A DNA stretch of 64,000 nucleotides, taken from contig NC_006513.1 in the NCBI RefSeq assembly GCF_000025965.1, forward strand, positions 2,728,001-2,792,000, read 5' to 3'. Of this stretch, positions 19,184 to 31,354 are shown one piece after another. The DNA is from Aromatoleum aromaticum EbN1 (GTDB lineage: Bacteria > Pseudomonadota > Gammaproteobacteria > Burkholderiales > Rhodocyclaceae). A program made the translations under genes and the position numbers. Position 1 is the stretch's first letter; every line of letters starts with the position of its first letter. The notes under the pieces were generated by a model. It was not told where the DNA came from. It saw only the letters and a program-made list of their open reading frames with translations, and did no database searches.

Positions 19184-19707
19184 GAATGGACGAACCGCGG
19201 ATGACTCATGCGCGCGAACGCGTGATCCGATACGACGTGACGACGTGGTGGCGATTCGACGCGCCGCTCGAAGCGGTCTGGGACGCGATCGTCGACGCCG
19301 AGAACTGGCCCGTCTGGTGGTCCGGTATCGAGGAAGTCGTCACGCTCGCGCCCGGCGACGGGAGCGGAATTGGCGCGAGGCGCCGCTGCACCTGCCGCGG
19401 CCTGCTGCCGTTCCGCCTGACGATCGTCACCTGCGTCACGCGGGTCGAACCTTTGCGCCTGATCGAAGGGCGGGTCAGCGGCGAACTCGAAGGCGTCGGC
19501 CGCTGCCATCTCGGCCGCGACGCGCGTTTCACGACGGTGCGCTACGAGTGGCAGGTGCGCACGGTGCGCCGGTGGATGAACTGGCTCGGCCCGTTCGCGA
19601 AACCGATCTTCCGCTGGAACCACGTCGCGATGATGCACGCCGGCGGCGTCGGCCTCGCGCGTCACCTCGACAGCCGCGCGGTCCCGCGGACCGGCGACTC
19701 CGCGTGA
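19180..19707 (+). CDS. SRPBCC (polyketide cyclase/START-like) family protein
   Basis: 175 residues if started at GTG 19180, which overlaps the previous stop (GTGA); ATG 19186 and ATG 19201 are alternatives. The N-terminal segment VTTWWRFDAPLEAVWDAIVDAENWPVWWSGIEEV is a typical SRPBCC beginning, with a helix-grip fold following. The C-terminus (KPIFRWNHVAMMHAGGVGLARHL) is the long ligand-cavity helix. Ligand unknown. Coupled to the LolA-like protein, so the pair may handle a hydrophobic ligand; this is speculation. Confidence 0.78.
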   Translation: MRMDEPRMTHARERVIRYDVTTWWRFDAPLEAVWDAIVDAENWPVWWSGIEEVVTLAPGDGSGIGARRRCTCRGLLPFRLTIVTCVTRVEPLRLIEGRVSGELEGVGRCHLGRDARFTTVRYEWQVRTVRRWMNWLGPFAKPIFRWNHVAMMHAGGVGLARHLDSRAVPRTGDSA

Positions 19708-19775
19708 CCTCGATCCGGGAGCTTGTCGGTAGCATTTCGATACCTTCCCGGCGGCGCGGGCCGGCAAGGCCTTCC

Positions 19776-20837
19776 CTATGCTTCCGAGGCGCTTGTCGCC
19801 GCTACTACGCGGCTGCGGAAGGCGGTCGGCGAATCGCCGGTCCATTGACGGAACGCGCGTGAAAAGCTCTTTTCGTTGCGAAAACCGGTCGAGAGCGCGA
19901 TCTGCTTGATCGACCGGTTCGTGCGGTTCAGCAGGTCGACGGCGCGCTCGCGGCGGGCTTCGTCCTTCAACTGCTGCACCGACGCGCCTTCCTCTTCCAG
20001 TTGGCGGTGCAGCGTGCGCGGTGAAAGGTGCAGCCGTTCGGCGAGCGTCTCGGCAGTCGCGCCTTCGTCCAGGCGTTCGCGCAGCAGATGGCGCACGCGC
20101 TGCACGAGCAAGCGGTCGCGGCGGTACTGCAGCACGGTCAGCGGCAGCGCGCGGCGCAGCATCTGCTGCAGCGCCGCCTCGTCGCGCCGCAGCGGCAGGC
20201 TCAGGTACTGCGCGTCGAAGCTGATCCCGGCCTGTTCGGCGTCGAAGTGCACCGGCCCCTGGAACAGCAGCGGATAGACGGAACGGTGCGGCGGCGGCGG
20301 AAACGGGAAGCGTGCGCCGAGCAGCGGGATGCGCGAGTCGATGACCCAGCACGCGTAGCCGAGCAGATAGCGCAGGATCGTCACTATGCAGAACTCGTGC
20401 ATCTCGCCGAGGTAACGGCGCACTTCGATCCGCACGTGCGCGACGTCGCGCTGCGCGTCGAGGTGCAGCAGGATGTCGTCGGTGAGCAGACGATGGTGAC
20501 GGCACCAGCGCTTGATCGCGACGCCGAGGTCGGGAGACGTGATCGACGCGCGGCACAGCATTCCATATGACCCCCACGGCAGGCGGCGCGAGAACCAGCC
20601 GAGCGCCTCGTCGTCGAGCTCCTGCATCGCGACGGCGGAGATCAGCTCCATCTGTGCTGCCGTCACCCGCGCGTCGGGGTTGTCGAGCGCGGCCGGCGCG
20701 ATCTGCGCTTGTCGGAGCGCATTGGCAGGATTGATACCGTAGCGGCGGTACGCCGCGACGATTGCGCGGATGAACGCGATCGGCGTCGCCGCTGACCCAT
20801 GCATGGGATCGGGGATCGGGGGAAGTGTCGCAGCCAT
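19776..20837 (-). CDS. AraC-family transcriptional regulator
   Basis: 353 residues. The N-terminal ~200 residues match the Arabinose_bd-type ligand domain of OruR/ArgR-like AraC regulators (FIRAIVAAYRRYGINPANAL ... LPWGSYGMLCRASITSPDLGVAIKRWCRHHRLL). The C-terminal double HTH is clear: TAETLAERLHLSPRTLHRQL and SIKQIALSTGFRNEKSFSRAFRQWTGDSP. It is divergent from the isovaleryl-CoA dehydrogenase gene across 154 bp, so it is the best local candidate to control the leucine/isovalerate operon. Many proteobacteria use a MerR (LiuR) or TetR (LiuQ) regulator instead. Confidence 0.88.
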   Translation of the reverse strand: MAATLPPIPDPMHGSAATPIAFIRAIVAAYRRYGINPANALRQAQIAPAALDNPDARVTAAQMELISAVAMQELDDEALGWFSRRLPWGSYGMLCRASITSPDLGVAIKRWCRHHRLLTDDILLHLDAQRDVAHVRIEVRRYLGEMHEFCIVTILRYLLGYACWVIDSRIPLLGARFPFPPPPHRSVYPLLFQGPVHFDAEQAGISFDAQYLSLPLRRDEAALQQMLRRALPLTVLQYRRDRLLVQRVRHLLRERLDEGATAETLAERLHLSPRTLHRQLEEEGASVQQLKDEARRERAVDLLNRTNRSIKQIALSTGFRNEKSFSRAFRQWTGDSPTAFRSRVVAATSASEA

Positions 20838-20991
20838 GCGGCGATGATAGGGAGCATGGCAGGATTTGCAACCACGTTGGCGCCTGCGGCCCTCTCGCGC
20901 GGCCTACTCTTGCGAGGTTACGACGATCTGGCGAGCCCGCCTCGCGCGACGTCCCGAAACAACGCCATCCACAAGGAACGAGGAGACCCCG

Positions 20992-22185
20992 ATGAACATA
21001 CCGAGCCTGAACTTCAACCTCGGTGAAACGATCGAGATGCTGCGCGACACGGTGCAGTCCTTTGCCGCCGACCAGATCGCGCCGCGTGCTGCCGAAGTCG
21101 ACCGTACGAACGAGTTCCCCGCCGACCTGTGGAAGAAGCTCGGCGAGCTCGGCCTGCACGGCATGACCGTCGAGGAGGAATACGGCGGCACGAACATCGG
21201 CTACCTTGCGCACATCATCGCGCTGGAAGAAGTCTCGCGCGCGTCGGCGTCGGTCGGCCTGTCCTACGGCGCGCATTCGAACCTGTGCGTGAACCAGATC
21301 CGTCGCAACGGCAACGCCGCGCAGAAGAAGAAATACCTGCCGAAGCTGATTTCCGGCGAGCACGTCGGCGCGCTCGCGATGAGCGAGCCGAACGCCGGGT
21401 CGGACGTCGTGTCGATGAAGCTGCGCGCCGACAGGCGCGGCGACCGCTTCGTGCTCAACGGCGCGAAAATGTGGATCACGAACGGCGGCGACGCCGACAC
21501 GTTGGTCGTCTATGCGAAGACCGATATCGACGCCGGCCCGCGCGGCATCACCGCCTTCATCGTCGAGAAGGGCATGAAAGGCTTCACGCACGGCACGCAC
21601 CTCGACAAGCTCGGCATGCGCGGCTCGAACACGTTTCCGCTGTTCTTCGACGACGTCGAAGTGCCGGAGGAGAACGTGCTCGGCGGCGTCGCAAACGTTG
21701 GCCAGGGCGTCAAGGTGCTGATGAGCGGCCTCGACTACGAGCGCGCGGTGCTGTGCGGCGGCCCGCTCGGCATCATGGCGGCGTGCATGGACGCGGTCGT
21801 GCCGTATCTGCACGAGCGCAAGCAGTTCAACCAGCCGATCGGCGAATTCCAGCTGATGCAGGGCAAGCTCGCCGACATGTATTCGACGTGGATGGCGACG
21901 CGCGCCTACGTGTATGCGGTCGGCCAGGCGTGCGACTCATTGACCAAAATGAGCGACCACGCGCGCACGCTCCGGAAGGACGCCGCCGGCGCGATCCTGT
22001 ATTCGGCCGAGAAGGCGACGTGGATGGCCGGCGAGGCGATCCAGACGCTCGGCGGCGTCGGCTACACGAACGAGTACCCGGTCGGGCGGCTGTGGCGCGA
22101 CGCGAAGCTCTACGAGATCGGCGCCGGCACGAGCGAGATCCGCCGCATGCTGATCGGCCGCGAGCTGTTCTCGGAGACCGAGTGA
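20992..22185 (+). CDS. ivd: Isovaleryl-CoA dehydrogenase
   Basis: 397 residues from ATG 20992 ([19 protein letters not shown], with GAGGAGAC upstream). Acyl-CoA dehydrogenase signatures: [34 protein letters not shown] and [20 protein letters not shown]. The catalytic Glu sits in [16 protein letters not shown], a position diagnostic for isovaleryl-CoA dehydrogenases. The FAD enzyme oxidises isovaleryl-CoA to 3-methylcrotonyl-CoA in leucine breakdown. First gene of the operon; overlaps the next gene by one base. Confidence 0.95.
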   Translation: MNIPSLNFNLGETIEMLRDTVQSFAADQIAPRAAEVDRTNEFPADLWKKLGELGLHGMTVEEEYGGTNIGYLAHIIALEEVSRASASVGLSYGAHSNLCVNQIRRNGNAAQKKKYLPKLISGEHVGALAMSEPNAGSDVVSMKLRADRRGDRFVLNGAKMWITNGGDADTLVVYAKTDIDAGPRGITAFIVEKGMKGFTHGTHLDKLGMRGSNTFPLFFDDVEVPEENVLGGVANVGQGVKVLMSGLDYERAVLCGGPLGIMAACMDAVVPYLHERKQFNQPIGEFQLMQGKLADMYSTWMATRAYVYAVGQACDSLTKMSDHARTLRKDAAGAILYSAEKATWMAGEAIQTLGGVGYTNEYPVGRLWRDAKLYEIGAGTSEIRRMLIGRELFSETE

Positions 22186-23792
22186 TGTCCGTCCTCAAAT
22201 CGAACATCAACAGCCGCAGCGAAGAGTTCCGGGCGAACGCACAGGCGCTGAAGAGCCTCGTCGCCGACCTGCGCGACAAGGCCGCGGAAGTGAGCTTCGG
22301 CGGCGGCGCCGCGGCGCGCGACAAGCACACCGCGCGCGGCAAGCTCTTGCCGCGCGACCGCGTCAATCACCTGCTCGACCCGGGCACGCCGTTCCTCGAG
22401 ATCGGCCAGCTCGCCGCGTACGGCATGTACGACAACGAGGCCGCGTCGGCCGGCGTCGTCGCCGGCATCGGGCGCGTCAAAGGGCTCGAATGCATGATCG
22501 TCGCGAACGACGCGACGGTGAAAGGCGGCAGCTACTTTCCGATGACCGTCAAGAAGCATCTGCGCGCGCAGGAGATCGCGCAGATGAACCGCTTGCCGTG
22601 CATCTACCTCGTCGACTCCGGCGGCGCGAACCTGCCGACGCAGGACGAGGTGTTCCCCGACCGCGAGCACTTCGGCCGGATCTTCTTCAATCAGGCGAAC
22701 ATGTCCGCGGCGGGCATTCCGCAGATCGCGGTCGTCATGGGTTCATGCACCGCGGGCGGCGCGTATGTGCCGGCGATGAGCGACGAGGCGATCATCGTCA
22801 AGAACCAGGGCACGATCTTCCTCGGCGGGCCGCCGCTCGTGAAGGCCGCGACCGGTGAAGTCGTCAGCGCCGAGGACCTCGGCGGCGGCGACGTGCATAC
22901 GCGGATCTCCGGCGTCGCGGATCACCTCGCCGAGAACGACGCGCACGCGCTGTACATCGCGCGCCGGATCGTCGGCAACCTGAACCGCACGAAGCCGGTC
23001 GAGATGAACCTCGGCGCCGGCGACGAGCCGCTGTACGACCCCGAGGAGATCTACGGCATCATCCCGAGCGACACGAGAAAGCCGTACGACGTGCGCGAAG
23101 TGATCGCGCGCGTCGTCGATGGCTCGCGCTTCGACGAATTCAAGGCGCGCTACGGCACGACGCTCGTGACCGGCTTCGCGCAGCTCTACGGCTATCCGGT
23201 CGGCATCGTCGCGAACAACGGCATCCTGTTCGGCGAGTCGGCGCAGAAAGGCGCGCACTTCGTCGAGCTGTGCGCGCAGCGCGGCATTCCGCTCGTCTTC
23301 GTGCAGAACATCACCGGCTTCATGGTCGGCCGCAAGTACGAGAACGCCGGCATCGCGAAGGACGGCGCGAAGATGGTCACCGCGGTCGCGACCGCGCAGG
23401 TGCCGAAACTGACGATGATCATCGGCGGCTCGTTCGGCGCCGGCAACTACGGCATGTGCGGCCGCGCGTACTCGCCCCGCTTCCTGTGGATGTGGCCGAA
23501 CTCGCGCATTTCCGTGATGGGCGGCGAACAGGCGGCGAGCGTGCTCGCGACCGTGCGCCGCGACGGCATCGAGGCGAAGGGCGGCGCGTGGAGCAAGGAA
23601 GACGAGGAAGCCTTCCGCGCGCCGATCCGCGAGCAGTACGAAGTGCAGGGCCACCCCTACTACGCGACCGCGCGCCTGTGGGACGACGGCGTCATCGACC
23701 CGGCGCAGAGCCGCCGTGTGCTCGGCCTGTCCCTGTCCGCGACGCTGAACGCTCCGATCCCGCAGACGAAGTTCGGCCTGTTCCGGATGTAA
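22185..23792 (+). CDS. liuB: 3-Methylcrotonyl-CoA carboxylase, carboxyltransferase (beta) subunit
   Basis: 535 residues ([20 protein letters not shown]). It has the two crotonase-like halves of acyl-CoA carboxyltransferases: [26 protein letters not shown] and [40 protein letters not shown] in the first half, [23 protein letters not shown] and [38 protein letters not shown] in the second. These match MCC-beta (LiuB) rather than propionyl-CoA carboxylase. It transfers CO2 from carboxybiotin to 3-methylcrotonyl-CoA. TGATG coupling with ivd; 15 bp before the biotin subunit gene. Confidence 0.95.
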   Translation: MSVLKSNINSRSEEFRANAQALKSLVADLRDKAAEVSFGGGAAARDKHTARGKLLPRDRVNHLLDPGTPFLEIGQLAAYGMYDNEAASAGVVAGIGRVKGLECMIVANDATVKGGSYFPMTVKKHLRAQEIAQMNRLPCIYLVDSGGANLPTQDEVFPDREHFGRIFFNQANMSAAGIPQIAVVMGSCTAGGAYVPAMSDEAIIVKNQGTIFLGGPPLVKAATGEVVSAEDLGGGDVHTRISGVADHLAENDAHALYIARRIVGNLNRTKPVEMNLGAGDEPLYDPEEIYGIIPSDTRKPYDVREVIARVVDGSRFDEFKARYGTTLVTGFAQLYGYPVGIVANNGILFGESAQKGAHFVELCAQRGIPLVFVQNITGFMVGRKYENAGIAKDGAKMVTAVATAQVPKLTMIIGGSFGAGNYGMCGRAYSPRFLWMWPNSRISVMGGEQAASVLATVRRDGIEAKGGAWSKEDEEAFRAPIREQYEVQGHPYYATARLWDDGVIDPAQSRRVLGLSLSATLNAPIPQTKFGLFRM

Positions 23793-23807
23793 GGGGAGGA
23801 GACAAGA

Positions 23808-25811
23808 ATGTTCGAAAAAATCCTCATCGCTAACCGCGGTGAAATCGCCTGTCGGGTGATCAAGACCGCGCGCCGCATGGGCATCAAGACCGTCGCGGTG
23901 TATTCCGAAGCCGACGCGAGCGCCCGCCACATCCGGCTCGCCGACGAAGCGGTGCTGATCGGTCCCGCCGCGGCGAAGGAAAGCTATCTCGTCATCGAGC
24001 GCATCATCGCCGCGGCGAAGCAGACCGGCGCGCAGGCGATCCATCCGGGCTACGGTTTCCTGTCCGAGAACGAGGAGTTCTGCGACGCGTGCGAACGGAC
24101 CGGCATCGTGTTCATCGGCCCGCCGGTGTCGGCGATCCGCGCGATGGGCTCGAAGTCCGAAGCGAAGAAGCTGATGGAAGAAGCCCGGGTACCGCTGACG
24201 CCGGGCTACCACGGCGACAACCAGGAACCGGCTTATCTGCACGAGCAGGCCGACAGGATCGGCTATCCGGTGCTGATCAAGGCGGCAGCGGGCGGCGGTG
24301 GCAAGGGCATGCGGCTCGTCGAGAAGTCCGGGGACTTCATCGCCGCGCTCGCGTCGTGCAAGCGCGAAGCCGCGTCGTCGTTCGGCGACGAGCATGTGCT
24401 GGTCGAGAAGTACATCACCCGCCCGCGCCATATCGAGATCCAGGTGTTCGGCGACTCGCACGGCAACTGCGTTTATCTCTTCGAGCGCGACTGCTCGGTG
24501 CAGCGCCGCCACCAGAAAGTGCTCGAGGAAGCGCCCGCGCCCGGGATGACACCCGAGCGGCGCGCAGCGATGGGCAAGGCCGCGGTCGAGGCGGCGAAGG
24601 CGGTCAGCTACGTCGGCGCCGGCACCGTCGAGTTCATCGCCAACCAGGACGGCTCGTTCTACTTCATGGAGATGAACACGCGGCTGCAGGTCGAGCATCC
24701 GGTCACCGAGATGATCACCGGCCTCGATCTCGTCGAGTGGCAGCTGCGCGTAGCCAGCGGCGAGCCGCTGCCGCTCACGCAGGAACAGCTCGCGATCCGC
24801 GGCCACGCGCTCGAAGCACGAATCTATGCGGAAGACCCGGCCAAGGGCTTCCTGCCTTCGACCGGCAAGCTCGTGCATCTTGCTCCCCCGGCCGAAGGCC
24901 TGCACGTGCGCGTCGACACCGGTGTCGAGGAGGGCGACGAGATCAGCCCGTTCTACGATCCGATGATCGCGAAGCTGATCGTCTGGGACGAGACCCGCGA
25001 GCAGGCGCTGGCGCGGATGCTGCAAGCGCTCGCGGACTACCGCGTCGTCGGCGTCGCGAACAACATCGAGTTCCTGTCGCGGCTCACCGCGTGTCCGGCG
25101 TTCGCCGGCGCTGACCTCGACACCGGGCTGATCGAGCGCGAGAAGGCCTATCTCTTCCCCGAGGGCGAAACGCCGCCGGTCGAGACGTACTTCGTCGCCG
25201 CGCTCGCCGAACTGCTGCGTGAGAATGCGCGCGCCGAAGATGAAGCGCGTCGCGGCAGCGATCCGGTGTCGCCGTGGCACATGCGCGACGGCTGGCGCCT
25301 GAACTCGACCGCGAATCGCGGGCTGATCTTCCGAGTCGGCGACGCGCAGAAGACGGTGCAGGTCGCCTACCGCGGCGACCGCTACACACTGGCGGTTGAC
25401 GGCCATTCGGCGGAAGCGCGCGGCCGGGTGAATGCGCACGGCGGGCTGCGCGTCGAGCTCGACGGCACGCGGATGGACGCGACGGTGATTTCCGCCGGCC
25501 GCATGCGCCATGTGTTTCTGCATGGCAGGAGCTGGCAGCTCGCGAATGTCGACCCGCTGCATTTTGCCGGCGAAGGGGGCGGTGCCGAAGGCGGACTGCT
25601 CGCGCCGATGCCGGGCAAGGTCATCGCGCTGCTTGCCGACGCCGGTGCGAAAGTCGCGAAAGGTGCGCCGCTGCTGATTCTCGAAGCGATGAAGATGGAG
25701 CACACGATCAACGCACCGGCTGCGGGCACCGTGAAAGCGTTCCGTTACGCGGTCGGCGACCAGGTCGGTGACGGCGCGGAGCTCGTCGAGTTCGAAGCCG
25801 AGAAAGGTTGA
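23808..25811 (+). CDS. liuD: 3-Methylcrotonyl-CoA carboxylase, biotin (alpha) subunit
   Basis: 667 residues. The biotin carboxylase domain occupies the first ~450 ([39 protein letters not shown]-grasp loop, [20 protein letters not shown]). A linker domain follows, and the biotinyl carrier domain lies at the C-terminus with the acceptor lysine in [16 protein letters not shown]. It carboxylates biotin with ATP and bicarbonate and works with the beta subunit to make 3-methylglutaconyl-CoA. Ribosome site GGGGAGGAGAC. Length matches MccA/LiuD. Confidence 0.95.
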   Translation: MFEKILIANRGEIACRVIKTARRMGIKTVAVYSEADASARHIRLADEAVLIGPAAAKESYLVIERIIAAAKQTGAQAIHPGYGFLSENEEFCDACERTGIVFIGPPVSAIRAMGSKSEAKKLMEEARVPLTPGYHGDNQEPAYLHEQADRIGYPVLIKAAAGGGGKGMRLVEKSGDFIAALASCKREAASSFGDEHVLVEKYITRPRHIEIQVFGDSHGNCVYLFERDCSVQRRHQKVLEEAPAPGMTPERRAAMGKAAVEAAKAVSYVGAGTVEFIANQDGSFYFMEMNTRLQVEHPVTEMITGLDLVEWQLRVASGEPLPLTQEQLAIRGHALEARIYAEDPAKGFLPSTGKLVHLAPPAEGLHVRVDTGVEEGDEISPFYDPMIAKLIVWDETREQALARMLQALADYRVVGVANNIEFLSRLTACPAFAGADLDTGLIEREKAYLFPEGETPPVETYFVAALAELLRENARAEDEARRGSDPVSPWHMRDGWRLNSTANRGLIFRVGDAQKTVQVAYRGDRYTLAVDGHSAEARGRVNAHGGLRVELDGTRMDATVISAGRMRHVFLHGRSWQLANVDPLHFAGEGGGAEGGLLAPMPGKVIALLADAGAKVAKGAPLLILEAMKMEHTINAPAAGTVKAFRYAVGDQVGDGAELVEFEAEKG

Positions 25812-25828
25812 TTCGAGGGGAGAGACAA

Positions 25829-27517
25829 ATGACGCAGTTGAGCTACGTCCACGGCGCATCCGCCAAAACGCTGATTGGCCAGACGATCGGACGCTTCTTC
25901 GACGAAGCCTGCGCACGGCACGCGCAGCGCGAGGCGCTCGTCGTGTGCCACCAGAACGTGCGCCTGACCTATGCCGAACTGAGGCTGAAAGTCGATGCGC
26001 TCGCGTGCGCACTGGTGCGCCTCGGGCTCGCGCCGGGTGACCGCGTCGGCATCTGGTCGCAGAACAACCTCGAATGGATACTGACGCAGTTCGCGACGGC
26101 GAAAGCCGGCCTCGTGCTCGTCAATATCAACCCCGCTTATCGCCGCAGCGAGCTCGAATATGCGGTGAACAAGGTCGGCTGCCGGGCGCTGGTGCTGTCG
26201 CCGTCGTTCAAGGGCAGTGACTACCTCGCGATGCTCTCCGATCTCGCACCGGAGCTTGCCGACTGCGAGCCGGGCGCCCTCGAAGCTGCGCGGATGCCGT
26301 CGCTGAACTGGGTCATCCGCATGGGCGCGGAGAAGAGCGCCGGGATGCTGAATTTCGATGACCTGCTCGCGCCGCCGTCGCGCGACGAGCTCGTCGAGCT
26401 CGCGATACGCGGCGAGAAGCTGCAGTTCGATGACCCGATCAACATCCAGTTCACTTCGGGCACGACCGGCCAGCCGAAAGGCGCGACACTGTCGCACCAC
26501 AACATCCTCAACAACGGCTTTTTCGTCGGCGAGGCGATCCGGCTCGTTGAAGGCGACCGCGTCTGCATCCCGGTGCCGCTGTACCACTGCTTCGGCATGG
26601 TGATGGGCAACCTCGGCTGCGTGACGCACGGCGCGACGATGGTCTATCCGGCCGAAGCGTTCGAGCCGGTCGCGGTGCTCGAGACGCTCGCGGAGGAGCG
26701 CTGCACCGCCGCGTACGGCGTGCCGACGATGTTCATCGCGATGCTCGACCACCCGCGCTTCGGTGACTTCGACCTGTCGCGCCTGCGCACCGGCATCATG
26801 GCCGGCAGCCCGTGCCCGATCGAAGTGATGAAGCGCGTCATCGACAGGATGAACATGCGCGAAGTGACGATCGCGTACGGCATGACCGAGACGTCGCCGG
26901 TGAGCTTCCAGAGCGGCACCGGCGATCCGGTCGAGCGGCGCGTGTCGACGGTCGGCCGCGTCCAGCCGCATCTCGAGGTCAAGATCGTCGACAACGACGG
27001 ACGCATCGTGCCGCGGGGCGTCGCCGGAGAACTGTGCACGCGCGGCTACTCCGTGATGCTCGGCTACTGGAATGACGTCGACCGGACGCGCGACGCAATC
27101 GACGCGGCCGGCTGGATGCACACCGGGGACCTCGCGACGATCGACGACGAGGGATACTGCAACATCGTCGGCCGCATCAAGGACATGGTGATCCGCGGCG
27201 GCGAGAACCTCTATCCGCGCGAGATCGAGGAGTTCCTGTACCGCCATCCGAAAATCCTCGACGTGCAGGTCGTCGGCGTGCCGGACCAGAAATACGGCGA
27301 GGAGCTGTGCGCGTGGATCATCGTGCGCGAAGGCGAAGCGCTTTCCGCCGACGAGGTCAGAGCGTTCTGCCAAGGCCAGATCGCGCATCACAAGGTGCCG
27401 CGCTACATCAAGTTCGTCGACAGCTTCCCGATGACGGTGACCGGCAAGATCCAGAAGTTCCAGATCCGCGAGCAGATGAAGCGCGAGCTCGGGCTCGACG
27501 AGGCGCGCACCGCGTGA
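25829..27517 (+). CDS. Acyl-CoA synthetase (AMP-binding, FadD3/AlkK-like)
   Basis: 562 residues from ATG 25829 ([20 protein letters not shown]). The adenylate-forming signature is [20 protein letters not shown]. Also present are [52 protein letters not shown] and the catalytic lysine in [15 protein letters not shown]. It activates a carboxylic acid to its CoA thioester. In this operon the natural substrate could be isovalerate, methylcrotonate or a medium-chain acid. It sits at the place where liuC (methylglutaconyl-CoA hydratase) would be expected in many liu operons; no hydratase gene is present in the cluster. Confidence 0.87.
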   Translation: MTQLSYVHGASAKTLIGQTIGRFFDEACARHAQREALVVCHQNVRLTYAELRLKVDALACALVRLGLAPGDRVGIWSQNNLEWILTQFATAKAGLVLVNINPAYRRSELEYAVNKVGCRALVLSPSFKGSDYLAMLSDLAPELADCEPGALEAARMPSLNWVIRMGAEKSAGMLNFDDLLAPPSRDELVELAIRGEKLQFDDPINIQFTSGTTGQPKGATLSHHNILNNGFFVGEAIRLVEGDRVCIPVPLYHCFGMVMGNLGCVTHGATMVYPAEAFEPVAVLETLAEERCTAAYGVPTMFIAMLDHPRFGDFDLSRLRTGIMAGSPCPIEVMKRVIDRMNMREVTIAYGMTETSPVSFQSGTGDPVERRVSTVGRVQPHLEVKIVDNDGRIVPRGVAGELCTRGYSVMLGYWNDVDRTRDAIDAAGWMHTGDLATIDDEGYCNIVGRIKDMVIRGGENLYPREIEEFLYRHPKILDVQVVGVPDQKYGEELCAWIIVREGEALSADEVRAFCQGQIAHHKVPRYIKFVDSFPMTVTGKIQKFQIREQMKRELGLDEARTA

Positions 27518-27542
27518 CGACGACCACGACGAGGGACAAGCG

Positions 27543-28454
27543 ATGAAGCTGCCGAACGCGGTGAAGATCGTCGAAGTCGGCCCGCGCGACGGCCTGCAGA
27601 ACGAGAAGGCGGTGGTCGCGACCGACACCAAAGTCGAGCTGATCGCGCGGCTCGCCGACGCCGGCTTGAAGGCGATCGAGGCGACGTCGTTCGTGTCGCC
27701 GAAATGGGTGCCGCAGATGGCGGACGCGGCCTTCGTCATGGCACGGATCGAGCGCCGGGCGGGCGTCGCCTACCCCGTGCTGACGCCGAACCTCAAAGGC
27801 TTCGAAGCGGCGCTCGCCGCCGGCGCCGACGAGGTCGCGGTGTTCGGCGCGGCGTCCGAGTCTTTCAGCCAGAAGAACATCAACTGCTCGATCGCCGAAT
27901 CGCTCGCGCGCTTCGAACCGGTGATGGACGCGGCGAAAGCGGCCGGCGTGAAGGTGCGCGGCTACGTGTCGTGCGTGCTCGACTGCCCGTACGAAGGGGA
28001 AATCCGGCCGGAAGCGGTCGCGCTCGTCGCCGGCACGCTGTTCGAGATGGGCTGCCACGAAGTGAGCCTCGGCGACACGATCGGCACCGGCACGCCGGCG
28101 AGGACGCAACGCATGCTCGAGGCCACGATGCGCCGCGTGCCGGTCGAGCGGCTCGCAGGCCACTACCACGACACTTACGGCATGGCGATCGCAAACATCT
28201 ACGCGTCGCTCGAACTTGGGCTGGCGGTGTTCGACGCGTCGGTCGCCGGCCTCGGCGGTTGTCCGTACGCGAAAGGCGCCTCCGGCAACGTTGCGACAGA
28301 GGATGTCGTCTGGCTCCTGAACGGACTCGGTATCGACAGCGGTGTTAATCTCGACCGGCTCGTCGACACTGGCGCGTGGATCAGCAGCCTGCTCGGGCGT
28401 GAGCCAGCCTCCCGGGTTTCACGCGCGTTGCGCGCAGGCTGCGCCGCGGGTTAG
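27543..28454 (+). CDS. liuE: Hydroxymethylglutaryl-CoA lyase
   Basis: 303 residues. N-terminal [16 protein letters not shown] is diagnostic, with [13 protein letters not shown], the [14 protein letters not shown] metal-side segment, [10 protein letters not shown] (His ligands) and the catalytic-Cys loop [21 protein letters not shown]. It cleaves HMG-CoA to acetyl-CoA and acetoacetate, the last leucine-specific step. Located 25 bp after the acyl-CoA ligase gene. The acetoacetate formed can be activated by the AacS encoded two genes downstream. Confidence 0.95.
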   Translation: MKLPNAVKIVEVGPRDGLQNEKAVVATDTKVELIARLADAGLKAIEATSFVSPKWVPQMADAAFVMARIERRAGVAYPVLTPNLKGFEAALAAGADEVAVFGAASESFSQKNINCSIAESLARFEPVMDAAKAAGVKVRGYVSCVLDCPYEGEIRPEAVALVAGTLFEMGCHEVSLGDTIGTGTPARTQRMLEATMRRVPVERLAGHYHDTYGMAIANIYASLELGLAVFDASVAGLGGCPYAKGASGNVATEDVVWLLNGLGIDSGVNLDRLVDTGAWISSLLGREPASRVSRALRAGCAAG

Positions 28455-28503
28455 CAACGACGCAGCCCTGCCGCTCATCCAAGCCTTCAGGAGCCGGATA
28501 CCG

Positions 28504-29181
28504 ATGACGATGACCCTCTACCATTGTCTGAGCGCACGTTCGTTCCGCCCGTTATGGATGCTCGAAGAACTCGGGCTGCCGTACGAGCTGAAGGTGCTGC
28601 CGTTCCCGCCGCGGCGCGAGGCCGAGCCGTATCTCGCGGTCAATCCGCTCGGCACGATCCCGGCGTTCTTCGACGGCGACACGCGCCTGACCGAATCGGT
28701 GGCGATCTGCCAGTACCTCGCCGCGCGCCATTCGCCGCGGCAACTCGACGTCGGGAGCGACGAGCCGGCGTTCGGCGCCTACCTGAACTTCCTGCATTTC
28801 GGCGAGGCGACGCTGACGTTCCCGCAGACGCTGATCCTGCGCTACAGCCGCTTCGAGCCGCCGGAACGTCGGCTGCCGCAGGCGGCCGAAGACTATACGC
28901 GATGGTTCCTGTCGCGGCTGCGCACGCTCGAGCCGCTGCTCGAGCATCAGGAATATCTGTGCGCCGCTCGCTTCACCGCGGCCGACGTGTCGGTCGGCTA
29001 CGCGCTGCTGCTCGCCGACGATATCGGGCTTCGGGACCGCTTCAAGCCGGCGACGCGTGCGTACTGGCAGCGCCTGCAGGCGCGCGACGGATTTCGACGG
29101 GCCCTCGCGGCGCAGCAGCGCGCGGCGGTCGAGCAGGGCGTGGCACCGCAATCGGTCGCCCGGGCGAGCGGCCCGTTCTGA
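28504..29181 (+). CDS. Glutathione S-transferase family protein
   Basis: 225 residues from ATG 28504 ([29 protein letters not shown]). The thioredoxin-like N-domain contains the cis-Pro segment [13 protein letters not shown] and the [13 protein letters not shown] glutathione-contact motif. An all-helical C-domain follows ([19 protein letters not shown]). Possible roles are detoxification or a GSH-dependent isomerisation; nothing fixes the substrate. It is wedged between HMG-CoA lyase and acetoacetyl-CoA synthetase and is likely co-transcribed (19 bp to the next start). Confidence 0.85.
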   Translation: MTMTLYHCLSARSFRPLWMLEELGLPYELKVLPFPPRREAEPYLAVNPLGTIPAFFDGDTRLTESVAICQYLAARHSPRQLDVGSDEPAFGAYLNFLHFGEATLTFPQTLILRYSRFEPPERRLPQAAEDYTRWFLSRLRTLEPLLEHQEYLCAARFTAADVSVGYALLLADDIGLRDRFKPATRAYWQRLQARDGFRRALAAQQRAAVEQGVAPQSVARASGPF

Positions 29182-29200
29182 ACGAGGAGACAGAAAAGAG

Positions 29201-31189
<1,989 letters not shown>

Positions 31190-31231
31190 GGTCCGCTCCG
31201 GGGCGATCCGCGCTGCCTTCGCCGGCAGGAA

Positions 31232-31328
31232 CGTAGGGCGGGAAAGCGAAGCGCCTCCCGCCAAAACGGCAGGGGGCCGCTTCCGGCGTTCGATTGGCGG
31301 ATAACGCCTTCGGCTCATCCGCCCTACG
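31232..31328. repeat. REP-like / MITE-like intergenic element of two hairpins
   Basis: A 97-bp element bounded by perfect 10-bp inverted ends CGTAGGGCGG (31232-31241) and CCGCCCTACG (31319-31328). Inside are two stem-loops: GGCGGGA...TCCCGCC (31237-31262) and GGCGGAT...ATCCGCC (31296-31323), with matching but diverged sequences in opposite orientation. This is the layout of paired REP sequences mobilised by RAYT transposases. It lies between the convergent ends of aacS and guanine deaminase and may also stop transcription from either side. No transposase is nearby. Confidence 0.75.
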
Positions 31329-31354
31329 AAAAACCTCACCTCACAGACGTCACC

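Noticed and set aside
22743-26012. A very long (over 1,000 codons) open frame on the minus strand opposite the carboxylase genes
   Set aside because: It is antisense to two well-recognised genes, is rich in Arg/His/Asp from GC-biased codon complement, and shows no domain. Such frames are common in high-GC genomes.
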